DNA of 64,000 nt from Deltaproteobacteria bacterium (GTDB taxonomy: Bacteria > Desulfobacterota > BSN033 > WVXP01), in contig JAFDHF010000005.1 in NCBI GenBank assembly GCA_019308905.1, positions 1 to 64,000 of the forward strand, read 5' to 3'. A program made the translations under genes and the position numbers. Shown here one piece after another: positions 26,076-36,829 of the stretch. Every line of letters begins with the position of its first letter. Within the stretch, counting starts at the first letter, position 1. A model generated the notes under the pieces. That model did no database searches. It was not told the origin of the DNA and saw only the letters and a program-made list of their open reading frames with translations.

Positions 26076-27644
26076 CTACTTTTCTTCCTTCAGCAGTTTG
26101 TATTCGATGCTGTCTACCAGAGCCTGCCAGCTGGCCTGGATGATGTTTTCAGAGACACCGACCGTCCCCCACTTGTCCCGGCTGTCCTGGGATTCGATGA
26201 GAACCCTTGTGGCGGCTCCGGTTCCCTGAATGCTGGAGAGGATCCTCACCTTGAAATCCACGAGCTTTACCTCTTTGAGCTCTGGATAGAGCTTCTCCAG
26301 GGCTTTGCGAAGGGCGTTGTCAAGGGCATTCACCGGGCCGTTCCCCAGGGCCGCTGTGTGTTCGATTCTGTCACCCACCCTGATCATGATAGTGGCCTCT
26401 GAGATGGGGGGTTCGTCTTCCGCTCTCTTCTCAACGATAACGCGGAATCCGACCAGCTCGAAGAACCGCCTGTGCTTTCCGAGGGCTTTTTTCATGAGGA
26501 TCTCAAAAGATCCCTCCGCTCCCTCGAACTGAAACCCCTGGCTCTCCAGTTCCTTGAGTTCGGAGAGTATTTTCCTGATGACCGGCTCCTTGCTCTTCAG
26601 GTCTATCTTGAATTCTGCCGCCTTGGCGAGGATCGTGCTCTGTCCCGCCTGATCGGAGATGAGAACGCGCTCCCGGTTTCCCACCAACTCAGGACGGAAG
26701 TGTTCATAGGCTCTTGGGTTTCTCCGGACCGCGCTTACATGGATACCTCCCTTGTGGGCAAAGGCACTGTCTCCCACATAGGGTTGGTGCTTGTCATGAG
26801 GAATGTTGGCGAGTTCATTCACAAACCTCGAGACCTCCCTCAACCTCCTGAGTTGGTCGTCGGATATACATTCATAGCCGAGTTTCAACTTGAGGGCCGG
26901 GATGATGGAACAGAGGTTGGCGTTGCCGCAGCGCTCACCGTATCCATTGATCGTTCCCTGGACGTGGGAGATGCCGTTTCGAACCGCCAGGAGTGTGTTG
27001 GCCACGGCGGTTTCGGAATCGTTGTGGACATGGATCCCCAAGGGGACCGAAATGTGGGGTTTGATCTCCCTGATGATCCCTTCCAGCTCCCAAGGTAGGG
27101 TTCCCCCATTCGTGTCGCACAGAACGATACAGTCAGTTCCGGCTTCCTGGGCACGCTTCACCGTGGACAGGGCATAGGTCGGGTTGGACTTGTAGCCGTC
27201 GAAGAAGTGCTCGGCGTCGTATATGACTTCTTCGACTCTCTTCTTCAGGAACTCGACAGACCGGGAAATCATGTCGAGATTCTCCTCAAGGTCGATTCTC
27301 ATCACCTCCCTCGGGTGGATGTCCCAGGACTTTCCGAAGATCGTGATGACCGGTGAATTCGTTTGGAGGAGGGTCTGAATATTACTATCCTCTTCGGGCC
27401 GCTTCCCGGGCCTGCAGGTACTGCCAAAGGCGGCGATTCTTGCTCCGGTGAGTGAAACACGACTGATTTCGCGGAAGAACTGGAAATCCTTGGGGTTCGC
27501 TCCTGGCCACCCCCCCTCGATGTAATGGATGCCGAGTTCGTCGAGTTTCCTGGCGATCCTGACCTTGTCCTCCACCGAAAAGGCTATGTCTTCGGCCTGG
27601 GCCCCGTCGCGCAAGGTGGTATCGTAGATCCTAATGGCTTCCAT
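26076..27644 (-). CDS. cimA: (R)-citramalate synthase
   Basis: A 522-aa enzyme of the isopropylmalate/homocitrate synthase family that condenses acetyl-CoA and pyruvate to citramalate, the pyruvate route to isoleucine. The TIM barrel starts with [15 protein letters not shown] (residues 6-20). [16 protein letters not shown] carries the metal-binding HxH, and the C-terminal third is the regulatory LeuA dimer domain. The long regulatory domain and the RDGAQ signature fit the CimA branch rather than LeuA. It overlaps lysC by 14 nt, so aspartate and isoleucine steps are co-expressed. Confidence 0.92.
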   Translation of the reverse strand: MEAIRIYDTTLRDGAQAEDIAFSVEDKVRIARKLDELGIHYIEGGWPGANPKDFQFFREISRVSLTGARIAAFGSTCRPGKRPEEDSNIQTLLQTNSPVITIFGKSWDIHPREVMRIDLEENLDMISRSVEFLKKRVEEVIYDAEHFFDGYKSNPTYALSTVKRAQEAGTDCIVLCDTNGGTLPWELEGIIREIKPHISVPLGIHVHNDSETAVANTLLAVRNGISHVQGTINGYGERCGNANLCSIIPALKLKLGYECISDDQLRRLREVSRFVNELANIPHDKHQPYVGDSAFAHKGGIHVSAVRRNPRAYEHFRPELVGNRERVLISDQAGQSTILAKAAEFKIDLKSKEPVIRKILSELKELESQGFQFEGAEGSFEILMKKALGKHRRFFELVGFRVIVEKRAEDEPPISEATIMIRVGDRIEHTAALGNGPVNALDNALRKALEKLYPELKEVKLVDFKVRILSSIQGTGAATRVLIESQDSRDKWGTVGVSENIIQASWQALVDSIEYKLLKEEK

Positions 27645-28884
27645 CGGGTGGGATCTCCTCTCTTACCTGTCCTTTATCAAGCTCGAAGGCGTCGTGAAGA
27701 GCCCGAACCGCCAATTCCGTGTATTTGGACTCGATGACGCAGGAGATCTTGATCTCCGACGTGCTGATCATCTGGATGTTGATGTTCTCCCTGGCAAGTG
27801 CATTGAACATCAAGGAGGCCACTCCCCAGTGGGTCCTCATCCCTGCACCCACTATGGAGACCTTGGCGATATCCGTATCGAGAAGTACATCACCTGCCCG
27901 AATCTCTCGGGCCACGTTCTTTGCAACCGTAAGGGCCTTGGCCGCTTCGGTCTTCAGGACCGTAAAGGTCACGTCCGTGTAACCTTCCCGGCTCACGTTC
28001 TGGATGATCATGTCCACCAGAACGTCTTCCTTTGCCAGGGCTCCGAAAAGCCCGGCTGCGATCCCGGGTCTGTCGGGGACCCGGGTGACCGTGATCTTGG
28101 CCTCCCCCTTGTCGTAGGTGACCCCTGATACGAGTACCCTCTCCATCTCTTTGTCCTCCCTGCAGACCCAGGTTCCCTCATGATGGTTGAATGATGACCG
28201 GACATGAAGCGGCACACCATATCTCATGGCCAGTGCCACGGAGCGAATCTGCAGAACCTTGGCGCCGAGGCTCGCCATCTCCACCATCTCTTCGTAGGAA
28301 ATTCTATGTAGTTTCCGGGCCTTTTCACAGACCGCAGGGTCTGTGGTATAAACCCCGTCTACATCCGTGTAGATTTCACATACGTCCGCTCTCAGGGCTG
28401 CCGCGATGGCTACGGCGGTCGTATCCGAACCGCCCCGGCCGAGAGTGGTGATGTTGCCCCTGTCGTCTATTCCTTGGAACCCGGCCACAACGGGAACCTT
28501 TCCCGCCTCAAGGGCTGCCGTGATTCTGTCCGCCTCAATCTCCCTGATCCTCGCCTTCCCGAAGAAACTGTCGGTGAGGAGCCTTATCTGAGATCCCAGG
28601 AAGGATTGGGCCTCCTGGCCCATCGATTTGAGAGCCATGGCCAGAAGGGCAACGGAGATCTGCTCTCCCGTGGAGAGGAGAACGTCCTGTTCCCTCTTGT
28701 CGGGGGAGTTCCCGATCTGTTGGGCGAGGCTCAAGAGCCGGTCGGTTTCCCCCGCCATGGCAGAGACCACGACAACGACCCGGTCCCCCTTTGTCCTGGT
28801 CCCCATCACCCGGCGAGCCACACTTCGGATCCTTTCCGCATCACCCACAGAGGTCCCACCGTATTTCTGGACAACCAGAGCCAT
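27631..28884 (-). CDS. lysC: Aspartate kinase
   Basis: A 417-aa aspartokinase catalysing the first step to lysine, threonine and methionine. The amino-acid kinase motif KYGGTSVGD is at residues 8-16, [16 protein letters not shown] near 170 and [12 protein letters not shown] near 197. Two C-terminal ACT domains (about 265-410) bind feedback inhibitors. It starts 3 nt after tsaE and overlaps cimA at its 3' end. Confidence 0.96.
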   Translation of the reverse strand: MALVVQKYGGTSVGDAERIRSVARRVMGTRTKGDRVVVVVSAMAGETDRLLSLAQQIGNSPDKREQDVLLSTGEQISVALLAMALKSMGQEAQSFLGSQIRLLTDSFFGKARIREIEADRITAALEAGKVPVVAGFQGIDDRGNITTLGRGGSDTTAVAIAAALRADVCEIYTDVDGVYTTDPAVCEKARKLHRISYEEMVEMASLGAKVLQIRSVALAMRYGVPLHVRSSFNHHEGTWVCREDKEMERVLVSGVTYDKGEAKITVTRVPDRPGIAAGLFGALAKEDVLVDMIIQNVSREGYTDVTFTVLKTEAAKALTVAKNVAREIRAGDVLLDTDIAKVSIVGAGMRTHWGVASLMFNALARENINIQMISTSEIKISCVIESKYTELAVRALHDAFELDKGQVREEIPPDGSH

Positions 28885-28887
28885 GAG

Positions 28888-29391
28888 TCATATTCTCCTT
28901 CGGAAACGGACCGGCCCGAGTCCTCCGAGGGCAGCCCTGAGAATCTCCGCGTTCGCCTTTCCCGATGCCTTGAAGACCAGCCTTCGGCCGCTTGGGCCGG
29001 CCCACTCGATGTCGATCCAGATATGCTGGGGCGGCAGAAAAGGGCCAGCCTTCTCCGCCCATTCGATGACGGTCACGCCGCTTCCATAAAGGTATTCGTC
29101 CAGTCCTATCTCTTCCAGGTCTCGACTCCCGGACAGCCGGTACAAGTCGAGGTGGTAGAGGGGAAGCCTGCCTGGATACTCATTGACCAGGACAAAAGAC
29201 GGGCTCGAGACGGGAGAGCTCTTCTCGACACCTAGTCCGCAAGCCAGCCCCTTGACAAACTCGGTCTTTCCTGAGCCCAACTCTCCCCGGAGTGCAACCA
29301 CACATCCCGGCTGGAGCAAGCGGCCTAGGAGTCTCCCGATTTTGCGGGTCTGTGCAGCCCCATGAGACTCGATAACGAACTTTCGCTTCAA
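28888..29391 (-). CDS. tsaE: tRNA threonylcarbamoyladenosine biosynthesis ATPase TsaE
   Basis: A 167-aa P-loop ATPase of the TsaBDE complex that makes t6A37 in tRNA. Walker A GELGSGKT is at residues 36-43, followed by the TsaE motif SPSFVLVNEY and LYHLDLYRL, and VIEWAEKAG near residue 120. I chose TTG 29391 because the family is normally 150-165 residues. The frame stays open 62 codons further upstream, but that extension is not conserved-looking and would include a candidate promoter (29447-29475). Confidence 0.88.
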   Translation of the reverse strand: MKRKFVIESHGAAQTRKIGRLLGRLLQPGCVVALRGELGSGKTEFVKGLACGLGVEKSSPVSSPSFVLVNEYPGRLPLYHLDLYRLSGSRDLEEIGLDEYLYGSGVTVIEWAEKAGPFLPPQHIWIDIEWAGPSGRRLVFKASGKANAEILRAALGGLGPVRFRRRI

Positions 29392-29446
29392 AGGATCGTG
29401 TCTTTTTGCTCGTCCGACCTGTAGAGACCCTGAACGAGAGATAATG

Positions 29447-29475
29447 CTTTTACCACGAGAGCGGAGGGAAATCAA
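29447..29475 (-). promoter_or_regulatory. Candidate promoter upstream of tsaE-lysC-cimA
   Basis: On the minus strand TTGATT (29475-29470) and TAAAAG (29452-29447) are 17 nt apart, about 56 nt before the chosen tsaE start. The match is moderate and functional evidence is lacking. Confidence 0.3.
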
Positions 29476-29573
29476 GCCTCTCCAGCGGAGCAGGCAAGAA
29501 TCAAGGAGCCAGCCTGGGAAACAAAAGAGAGGCAGCGCTTTCAAAGAAGGGTTTTCAGGAGGGGGCCTGGCGG

Positions 29574-30053
29574 TCAAGCCTTGTACTTGAAGTCTTCAGG
29601 ATTGAGACTCTCGAGCCACTCTTTCAACTGGTCCTCCTCCATGCCTCGATCCAGTTCGATCGTCCTCGCCTTGGAAAGGACCTCTTCGGTTACGAAAATC
29701 GGTGCCCCTGCTCCCAAGGCCACAGCAATAGCATCGCTCGGCCGGGAGTCTATGGTTATTTCCTTGCCCTTCGCCTTCAGGTGAATCAGGGCGTAGTAGG
29801 TGTTGTCCTTGAGATCCATAACCTCGATCTTCAGGACCTCGGAATGAAAGAGCTTCAGAATGTTTCGAATGAGGTCATGGGTCATGGGCCGGTGAGAGTA
29901 TACGTCCTTCAACTTCAGGGCGATGGCGTTAGCCTCAAAGGGGCCGATCCAGATGGGCAGAGCATGTCTGTTTTCGAGATCGGCCAGCAGCACCACGAAC
30001 CCGTTTGAGGAAGGATCAAAAGTCAGAAACTTTACCTTCATCTCTATAGCCAT
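29574..30053 (-). CDS. Bifunctional nuclease family (DUF151) protein
   Basis: A 159-aa protein of the BFN/DUF151 family. LPIWIGPFEANAIAL near residue 33, RPMTHDL near 55 and DSRPSDAIAVALGAGAPIFV near 100 are the conserved blocks. Plant homologues have DNase/RNase activity; the bacterial role is not settled. The ATG at 30053 follows GAGAGGGG with a 6-nt gap and is preferred over a TTG two codons upstream. A consensus promoter lies immediately before it. Confidence 0.9.
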   Translation of the reverse strand: MAIEMKVKFLTFDPSSNGFVVLLADLENRHALPIWIGPFEANAIALKLKDVYSHRPMTHDLIRNILKLFHSEVLKIEVMDLKDNTYYALIHLKAKGKEITIDSRPSDAIAVALGAGAPIFVTEEVLSKARTIELDRGMEEDQLKEWLESLNPEDFKYKA

Positions 30054-30075
30054 TTGCAACCCCTCTCTCGCGTCT

Positions 30076-30104
30076 ATTATAACAACTCGATTTGTTCATA
30101 TCAA
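30076..30104 (-). promoter_or_regulatory. Sigma70 promoter for the DUF151 gene
   Basis: On the minus strand TTGATA (30104-30099) and the perfect -10 TATAAT (30081-30076) are separated by 17 nt. It lies between the acpS stop and the DUF151 start and probably also drives tsaE-lysC-cimA downstream. Confidence 0.75.
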
Positions 30105-30237
30105 CCGGCATATCTGTTGAGTTCCCAACCTTCCGATCGAGGATGCTTGCGAGTTGTCGCCTCCTCCTCGACGGGCGGGTGCGCCACGGCTGCCGTACCG
30201 GCGAGTCTAACCACTCAGCGCAGGAATCCACGGACCT

Positions 30238-30624
30238 TCAAGAGGACTCTTTCTCCAAGACGACCTGGGCAAGCCCACAGGTTCCGTCATGGCTCATGGA
30301 GACATGGGTCCTGGTGATTCCATACCGCTTGCAGAGCGCCTTTGCGTGGTTCCGGAGTCGAATCACCGGCCGTCCGGAGGGGTGGCGTGTGACCTCGATA
30401 TCCTTCCAGCGGATTCCTTGGCTGTAACCCAGGCCCAGAGCCTTCAAGAAGGCCTCCTTCGCAGCGAAGCGGACTGAAAGATGGGGCGACGGATTTCTCT
30501 GTGACCGGCAGTACTCGATCTCCTCTTCAGTAAATACTCTCCGGACAAATCGCTCTCCCCAGCGCTTCGTGATGGAATCCATTCTCGGGATGTGAACCAC
30601 GTCGACTCCTATCCCAAAGATCAC
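30238..30624 (-). CDS. acpS: Holo-[acyl-carrier-protein] synthase
   Basis: A 128-aa 4'-phosphopantetheinyl transferase that activates ACP. The Mg-binding motifs are [12 protein letters not shown] (residues 4-15) and [13 protein letters not shown] (52-64); the latter includes the conserved WA/FAAKEA core. The C-terminal [13 protein letters not shown] strand is typical. It overlaps glmM by 4 nt (translational coupling). Confidence 0.96.
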   Translation of the reverse strand: MIFGIGVDVVHIPRMDSITKRWGERFVRRVFTEEEIEYCRSQRNPSPHLSVRFAAKEAFLKALGLGYSQGIRWKDIEVTRHPSGRPVIRLRNHAKALCKRYGITRTHVSMSHDGTCGLAQVVLEKESS

Positions 30625-31970
30625 CCCAGGTTCCTTTCGATGGCTTCAGAGAGATCACGGCCCATCTCTTGGATCCGATCCTCCCTTTCTCCTTCCAGCA
30701 TGAGTCGGATGACCGGTTCTGTGCCGGAATAACGAAGGACCATCCTCCCGTTCTTCCCAAGCTCCTGTTCGATGGCTTTGATTTTCCGGTCTATCTCCGC
30801 TATCTCAGACAGATTCTCCCTCTTCCTGACACCTATATCGAAGCTAACCTGTGGGAAGGGCGTCATAATGGTGGCAAGATCGGCCAGGGGTTTCCCCCTC
30901 TTGACCATGATGGCGAGCACCTGCAAGGCTGTAACCACACCATCGCCGGTCGTGTTATGGTCTAAGAAGATGGTATGGCCGGATTTTTCCCCCCCCATAT
31001 TGTAACCGCCCCGTCTCATTTCGTCGACCACATAACGGTCGCCCACGGCGGTTCTCACGACCCTACCTTCATAGACCTCGAGGGATTTCTCCAAACCCAT
31101 GTTGCTCATGATGGTGGTTACCAGAGTCTTCTTTTTCAGCCTTTTTTCCTGGATCATGTCGGTTGCGCATATGGCCATGATGTGGTCGCCGTCCACCACA
31201 TTTCCCCGGGCATCAACGAAGACGATCCGGTCGGCGTCTCCGTCGAGGGCCATTCCCAGATCAGCGCCGCTCTCGAGGACCCGTCCGGCCGCCACCTCGG
31301 GGTGGAGGGATCCGCAGTTGAGGTTGATGTTTTCACCGTCTGGATCCACACCGATAGGGATCACCTCGGCGCCAAGTTCCTCCAGAACAGTCGGAGCGAC
31401 CCGGTAGGCCGCTCCATTGGCGCAATCAAGGACGATCTTCAGGCCGTCCAGGCTCAGGTGGGAAGGAAAGGTGTTCTTGAGATAGACGATGTATCTGCCC
31501 CGTGCGTCGTCTATCCGGAAGGCCTTGCCCACATCCCTTGCCGTCGGCCGCAGTGAACCGATCGAATTGGAAGAGATCAGAGATTCGATCCTTTCTTCAA
31601 CCTTGTCGGGGAGTTTGAACCCGTCATGGGAAAAGATCTTTATCCCGTTGTCATAGAAAGGATTGTGGGAGGCTGAAATCATTACTCCTGCATCCGCCCT
31701 CATCGATCGGGTGATAAAGGCTATAGCAGGGGTCGGCATGGGTCCGACCAGGAGTACGTCGACCCCCATGGAACAGATGCCCGAAGCAAGGGCGGTTTCG
31801 AGCATGTACCCTGATACACGGGTGTCTTTTCCTATGACGATGCGGTGGCGTCCGCCCTTGTTCTTGAAAAGGTGAGCCGTCGCCCTCCCGATCTGCATGG
31901 CCATCTCTCCTGTCATAGGATGGACATTGGCGACACCCCTGACTCCATCTGTACCGAAGAGCTTTTCCAT
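30621..31970 (-). CDS. glmM: Phosphoglucosamine mutase
   Basis: A 449-aa enzyme interconverting glucosamine-6-phosphate and glucosamine-1-phosphate for peptidoglycan and LPS. The phosphoserine loop is SASHNP with Ser101, the metal loop is DGDADR near residue 240, and the C-terminal phosphate-binding RYSGTEP is near residue 408. The ATG at 31970 starts the conserved [12 protein letters not shown]; a start seven codons upstream would add non-conserved residues. Confidence 0.97.
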   Translation of the reverse strand: MEKLFGTDGVRGVANVHPMTGEMAMQIGRATAHLFKNKGGRHRIVIGKDTRVSGYMLETALASGICSMGVDVLLVGPMPTPAIAFITRSMRADAGVMISASHNPFYDNGIKIFSHDGFKLPDKVEERIESLISSNSIGSLRPTARDVGKAFRIDDARGRYIVYLKNTFPSHLSLDGLKIVLDCANGAAYRVAPTVLEELGAEVIPIGVDPDGENINLNCGSLHPEVAAGRVLESGADLGMALDGDADRIVFVDARGNVVDGDHIMAICATDMIQEKRLKKKTLVTTIMSNMGLEKSLEVYEGRVVRTAVGDRYVVDEMRRGGYNMGGEKSGHTIFLDHNTTGDGVVTALQVLAIMVKRGKPLADLATIMTPFPQVSFDIGVRKRENLSEIAEIDRKIKAIEQELGKNGRMVLRYSGTEPVIRLMLEGEREDRIQEMGRDLSEAIERNLG

Positions 31971-32021
31971 TGCCCTCTCCCCTTGGAACACCTCGTCCTC
32001 CCCCGTTCTCCGGTGTCACTT

Positions 32022-32049
32022 ATGATATCCCCTCATCTCTGTTTGTCAA
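32022..32049 (-). promoter_or_regulatory. Promoter for glmM-acpS
   Basis: On the minus strand TTGACA (32049-32044) and TATCAT (32027-32022) are separated by 16 nt, about 50 nt before the glmM start. This separates glmM-acpS transcriptionally from folP upstream. Confidence 0.6.
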
Positions 32050-32228
32050 GCAAAGGGCAGGCCAACACTCGCTGAAGCCCCGTGAGGGAATGCACCACAT
32101 TGAAAGGTACTGCACCACAAAGGCTGGCCCGGTGCAAGAGCCGGAACACACAGGACGTGTGCATTCAAGAACTCGGCAATGGAGTGAGCGAGAAGGACTT
32201 CTCGGTGACGAGGAATCGAGACCCTGTG

Positions 32229-33440
32229 TCATGCTTCCGTGAGAGAGACCGCTTTTACGGCGTCTGTGATACGTGCGGCTCTCACGGCGTTTCTCACGTT
32301 ATGGACGCGCACTATATGTGCTCCGCTGAGAATCGAGGCTGCAACAGAGGCGATGGTTCCCTCTTCACGCTCTTTGACATCCAGATCGAGGATCTTTCCT
32401 ATAAAAGATTTTCTGGAGGTTCCAATAAGGATGGGCCTGCCCAGGACCTTGAAACGGGAGAGATGTTTTATGATGGCCAGGTTATGCTCCACGGTCTTGC
32501 CGAAGCCGATTCCCGGGTCGACGATAATCCGCTCGGGATCGACTCCGGCCTTTTGCGCGATATCCATGCTCTCTCTAAGGTACTCCATGATTTCTGAGAA
32601 AAGGGAGACATAGTGTATGTGCTGTTGCATGGTTTCCGGCGTTCCAAGCATGTGCATCAGCACGACAGGTGCACCGTAGGCGGCTGCAACCGGCCCCATC
32701 TCGGGATCGAAACGCAGTGCGCTCACATCGTTGACGATTCTTGCACCGGCCTCGAGTGCTTCCCGGGCGACCCGTGCCTTCCTCGTGTCCACGGAGATGG
32801 GGATATCGGTCCTTGAAGCTACCTCTTTGACAACGGGAATCACACGGGCCAGTTCCTCTTCGATGTCCACGGGCCTTGATCCAGGCCTGGTGGATTCTCC
32901 TCCGATGTCGATCAGATCCGCTCCCTGGTCGACCATTTCCAGAGCCCGGGCCACGGCCCGCTCGGGTTGCAGGAAGGTGCCCCCGTCCGAAAAAGAGTCG
33001 GGCGTCACGTTGACGGCTCCCATGACCAGGGTTCTCTCCCCGAGATGGAGCGTCGTGCTCCCGCATGGGATGGCGAATCGGGTCTTCCCCATATTGTGCA
33101 GGAGGTTTTGGATCTGTCTGGATATCCCACGGAGTTGGGGCGATTCCTCCTCAATCTCCCCTGCGAGCCTCTTTATCTGGGAGATCGATCCTGACAGGAG
33201 AATGCCGTATCTTCCCGGATGGCCCGATGAAACAGGGGGAACGGCCAGGCGCATGCCGAGAGAACGGGCCGAGCGCTCCAGGGAGGGCACGGCCTCACTG
33301 TCCAATTGTTCGATCTTGAGATGGAGATAGGTCGCCTCACGGGCAAACCTATCCGCGTCGGAAGAGGGGACGCCGATCTTCTTCAGCTCGGTGACCGCCT
33401 CTTCCAAGGCGGCGATTGAAACTGGACTCACACAGACCAT
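32229..33440 (-). CDS. folP: Dihydropteroate synthase with N-terminal extension
   Basis: A 403-aa protein whose residues 135-400 are a complete dihydropteroate synthase TIM barrel: NVTPDSFSDGG (144-154), DIGGESTRPGS near 178, and GTSRKSF near 343. It condenses pABA with hydroxymethyldihydropterin in folate synthesis. The first 130 residues are an extra helical/beta domain absent from the usual 280-aa E. coli enzyme; similar extensions occur in other anaerobe FolP proteins but I cannot name the domain. AGGAG 9 nt before the ATG supports this start. Confidence 0.93.
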   Translation of the reverse strand: MVCVSPVSIAALEEAVTELKKIGVPSSDADRFAREATYLHLKIEQLDSEAVPSLERSARSLGMRLAVPPVSSGHPGRYGILLSGSISQIKRLAGEIEEESPQLRGISRQIQNLLHNMGKTRFAIPCGSTTLHLGERTLVMGAVNVTPDSFSDGGTFLQPERAVARALEMVDQGADLIDIGGESTRPGSRPVDIEEELARVIPVVKEVASRTDIPISVDTRKARVAREALEAGARIVNDVSALRFDPEMGPVAAAYGAPVVLMHMLGTPETMQQHIHYVSLFSEIMEYLRESMDIAQKAGVDPERIIVDPGIGFGKTVEHNLAIIKHLSRFKVLGRPILIGTSRKSFIGKILDLDVKEREEGTIASVAASILSGAHIVRVHNVRNAVRAARITDAVKAVSLTEA

Positions 33441-33745
33441 CGTTTTTTCTCCTCGGCCTCGGTCGCATCCCCCTGTCCAAACGCCATCCCGAATGGCCCT
33501 TCCGTCACAGGGCCGTAAATGCGACCCGATAAGCGGATGACGCCGACAATGGTCTCTCTCGCCTTGATACGTCTGCAGGGTGTCGGGGGTATTCGAGAAT
33601 GGACCGCCCCGCTGCCGACCGGGCAGCTAGGTCCTTCGACTAACAAATCAGGGGCCAAACCCGTTCACTCAGGACTCACTGCTGAGTGAGCATCGGCATT
33701 CATGATGATTCTAGGAATCGGTCACGGTATTTACAAATCGACGTG
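33441..33745. other. Intergenic region between ftsH and folP
   Basis: About 305 nt without a convincing gene. A 76-codon TTG-started minus-strand frame (33428-33658) runs into the folP start but shows no recognisable domain. CTCACT and AGTGAG near 33675-33690 form a short hairpin downstream of the ftsH stop, without a T-run. The cdaA/ybbR genes found between folP and glmM or near ftsH in some relatives are absent. Confidence 0.35.
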
Positions 33746-35548
33746 CTAAGCCTGGGCAGTGCTCTCCTTGATAAGGAGTTGAATTTGGTGGCCGTCGAGG
33801 ACCTCCTTCTCGAGCAGGGTGCCGGCCAGTTTGTGAAGGAGGTTGATATTCTCCTTGAGGACCTCTCTTGCCCTTGCGTAACACTCGGAGACGATGTTCT
33901 TGACCTCCTTGTCGATCTCCTGAGCGGTATTTTCGCTGTAATCCCTGTGTTGCGATATTTCCCTGCCGAGAAAGATCTGTTCCTCTTTCTGTCCGAAAGT
34001 CAGCGGCCCCATCTTCTCACTCATTCCCCACTCGCAAACCATTTTCCTGGCCAGATCGGTGGACTCTTCAATATCCTGCTTGGCCCCGGTGCTCTGCTGC
34101 TTCAGCACGAGTTCCTCGGCGACCCTGCCTCCCAGGAGGATGGAAATCTTCTTGATCAGGTAGTCCTTGGAATAGTTATACCTATCGTCTATGGGAAGCT
34201 GCTGGGTGAGACCGAGGGATCTTCCCCTGGGGATAATGGTCACCTTGTGGATGGGGTCGGTGCCCGGTGTCAGCATAGCTACAAGAGCATGGCCAGCCTC
34301 GTGGTAGGCCGTGTTCCTCTTCTCCTCCTCGGTTATGAGCATGCTTTTCCGCTCGGTTCCCATCAGGACCTTGTCCTTGGCCTCCTCAAAATCCTTCATC
34401 TCGATCTTCGACTTGCCCGAACGAGCCGCGAGAAGTGCGGCCTCGTTCACCATGTTTTCGAGATCTGCCCCCGTAAAGCCCGGGGTCCCACGGGCCAGGA
34501 TGTCGAGCTGCACGTCCTTTGAGACCGGGGTTTTCCTTGTGTGAACCCGGAGGATCGCCTCCCGCCCTTTGATGTCAGGGATCGGGACCACAACCTGCCG
34601 ATCGAACCGTCCCGGACGGAGAAGAGCCGGATCCAGCACGTCAGGACGGTTGGTTGCAGAGATGAGGATCACCCCTTCATTGGACTCGAATCCGTCCATC
34701 TCAACGAGCAGCTGGTTCAGGGTCTGTTCCCTCTCGTCGTGTCCCCCCCCGAGACCGGCTCCCCGGTGCCGCCCCACCGCATCGATCTCGTCGATGAAGA
34801 TCAGACAGGGGGCGTTCTTCTTTCCCTGGATAAACAGATCACGGACCCTCGATGCACCGACTCCGACAAACATCTCCACGAAATCGGATCCGCTGATGCT
34901 GAAGAAGGGCACATCAGCCTCTCCGGCAATGGCCTTGGCCAAGAGGGTCTTTCCGGTCCCCGGAGCCCCCACCAGCAGAACACCTTTGGGAATCCGCCCT
35001 CCGAGTTTAGTGAATTTCTTGGGGTCTTTGAGGAAATCGATGATCTCCTTGAGTTCTTCCTTGGCCTCGTCGATACCCGCAACGTCCCTGAAGGTGACCC
35101 GATTGTGTTCCTTGTTGAGGATCCTGGCCCGGCTCTTACCGAAGGCCAGTGCTTTTCCTCCCCCAACCTGGACCTGACGCATGAAGAAGATCCAGACACC
35201 GATGAGGAGGATCATGGGAAACCACGAGATCAGGATCGACTGCCAGAAAGGGGACTCGGCCTTTGGCCTTGCCTCGATGCGGACCCCGGCCTCTCTCAGG
35301 GTCTTGACCAGATCAGGATATTCGGGGGCGTAGGTCTTGAACCGAGGGCCCTCGACATACTGGCCCGTAATACTATTTCCCTGGATGCTCACCTTCGCCA
35401 CATTTCCATTCTCCACTGCCTGTAGAAAGGTGGAGAAGTCGATCTCCTGTTCTCTCTTTATGCCCGGTCCCTTTACCAGCTGGAACAGTAAGACCATGAT
35501 CAGGCAGATAACAAGCCAGAAGGCAAGGTTTCGATAAAAGGGGCTCAA
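33746..35548 (-). CDS. ftsH: ATP-dependent zinc metalloprotease FtsH
   Basis: A 600-aa membrane AAA+ protease. Two membrane segments (about 8-24 and 105-123) flank a periplasmic domain. Walker A GAPGTGKT is at 194-201, the second region of homology RPGRFDRQ at 311-318 and the zinc site HEAGH at 416-420, followed by the peptidase domain. The start is TTG with AGGAG 8 nt upstream. It degrades misassembled membrane proteins and LpxC/sigma32-type substrates in other bacteria. Confidence 0.97.
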   Translation of the reverse strand: MSPFYRNLAFWLVICLIMVLLFQLVKGPGIKREQEIDFSTFLQAVENGNVAKVSIQGNSITGQYVEGPRFKTYAPEYPDLVKTLREAGVRIEARPKAESPFWQSILISWFPMILLIGVWIFFMRQVQVGGGKALAFGKSRARILNKEHNRVTFRDVAGIDEAKEELKEIIDFLKDPKKFTKLGGRIPKGVLLVGAPGTGKTLLAKAIAGEADVPFFSISGSDFVEMFVGVGASRVRDLFIQGKKNAPCLIFIDEIDAVGRHRGAGLGGGHDEREQTLNQLLVEMDGFESNEGVILISATNRPDVLDPALLRPGRFDRQVVVPIPDIKGREAILRVHTRKTPVSKDVQLDILARGTPGFTGADLENMVNEAALLAARSGKSKIEMKDFEEAKDKVLMGTERKSMLITEEEKRNTAYHEAGHALVAMLTPGTDPIHKVTIIPRGRSLGLTQQLPIDDRYNYSKDYLIKKISILLGGRVAEELVLKQQSTGAKQDIEESTDLARKMVCEWGMSEKMGPLTFGQKEEQIFLGREISQHRDYSENTAQEIDKEVKNIVSECYARAREVLKENINLLHKLAGTLLEKEVLDGHQIQLLIKESTAQA

Positions 35549-35632
35549 GACACGATCTCCTGGATTTCCAAATTTCTATACCTGTGCAGATTACCTAAAG
35601 AATGTTTAACACGATTCTCCCGTTTTTTCAAC

Positions 35633-36568
35633 TCAGTGTCCCTGGAGAATCGCATATACAAGGCCATACCGCAGGCCGTGGCAGCTCACTTTGAAGGATG
35701 CAAACCCCAGGAAACGCATTGCCTCCAAAAGAATCGCCGCTCCTGCCAGGATTATATCGGCCCGCTCCTCGGGAAGACCCGGGATCCCAAGTCTTCCCTC
35801 CCGCGTCATCATCCTGTAGAGAGAGACCTGGCGGGCCACTTCCCTATAGGACAGGAGGGAACCGTGAAGAAGTGATGGATCGAATCCCCGTGCTCCGACT
35901 CGAACGGCAGCAAGGGTGGTTGCCGTTCCTCCGAGGCAGACCACGTCTTCTGGGGGAGTAAAGGTGAGACGACGAAGGTTCGAGGCGATATGGTCCGTCA
36001 TCTGCCGGAACTCCTCTTGACTCACCGGATTGGAAAGGAGGAAGGTCTCGGTCAACGCCACCGCTCCCAGGTGGAGGCTCTCAAGGTGGGAAATCCTTCC
36101 CCCTTCTCCCAGGACGAATTCGACGCTTCCGCCACCGATATCGATAACCAGGATAGGGGCGCCTCTGCCCATTTCCTTATCAACCGCCAGAAAGGAGAGC
36201 CTTGCCTCCTCAAGACCCGAGATGATCCGAATCTCAAGCCCGTAGAGATGCTCCACGGAATCGACGAGATCGCCGGCATTGTCGGCCTGGCGCAAAGCAC
36301 TGGTACCGACAATGAGAATCCGGTCCACCCCCAGGACCTTGCTCATTGCCAGATAATCATCGATCACCCCGAGGCTTTCCTTCAGGGCCTCTGGATGGAG
36401 GTGTCCTGTCTTGGCGAGCCCGCGGCCGAGCCGGGTGGTTCGTTCCACCTCCCTGACAGGATGGACTCTCCCATCCTCACCCACATCGGCTACCAAGAGG
36501 AGAATGGTGTTGCTTCCGATGTCGATGGCTGCAATACGGGTTCCCTGTTCTGCTTCTGTGCGGTCCAA
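35633..36568 (-). CDS. Exopolyphosphatase / guanosine pentaphosphate phosphatase family protein
   Basis: A 311-aa Ppx/GppA protein of the ASKHA superfamily. The phosphate-1 loop AAIDIGSNTILLLVAD is at residues 13-28, the phosphate-2 loop VIDIGGGSVEFVLG near 142, and the catalytic Glu region GTSALRQADN near 108. It is the short, two-domain form lacking the C-terminal HD part of E. coli Ppx. The apparent TTG start has no clear ribosome-binding site. It may cleave polyphosphate or pppGpp. Confidence 0.9.
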   Translation of the reverse strand: MDRTEAEQGTRIAAIDIGSNTILLLVADVGEDGRVHPVREVERTTRLGRGLAKTGHLHPEALKESLGVIDDYLAMSKVLGVDRILIVGTSALRQADNAGDLVDSVEHLYGLEIRIISGLEEARLSFLAVDKEMGRGAPILVIDIGGGSVEFVLGEGGRISHLESLHLGAVALTETFLLSNPVSQEEFRQMTDHIASNLRRLTFTPPEDVVCLGGTATTLAAVRVGARGFDPSLLHGSLLSYREVARQVSLYRMMTREGRLGIPGLPEERADIILAGAAILLEAMRFLGFASFKVSCHGLRYGLVYAILQGH

Positions 36569-36829
36569 GACAGACGACTTTTGGGCTCAGCAGAACCGAG
36601 CCGCTCCAGGAGGCGGTGGTTCGATATGACTTCCGGCTCCTGGTGCACCGGTGGATGCACGAGAGTTAAAGCGCCCCACGATACATGAGAGTTCATCAGG
36701 GAGGTCCCTGATTTTCCCCTCCGGTAAGACCCATCCTCGGAACAAATCGCAGCTCAGGGCCGCCGTCCGAGATAAGGATCGCAATGAGAAGGCTGGGTCG
36801 TCAGGACCAGGCATTGGCAGAGGATACTC

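Noticed and set aside
32091-32119. Direct repeat TGCACCACA spaced by 11 nt between folP and glmM
   Set aside because: Only two 9-nt units, no further copies and no link to a promoter; likely chance.
33428-33658. A 76-codon minus-strand gene coupled to folP
   Set aside because: TTG start without a ribosome-binding site, no recognisable domain and coding character not better than nearby chance frames.
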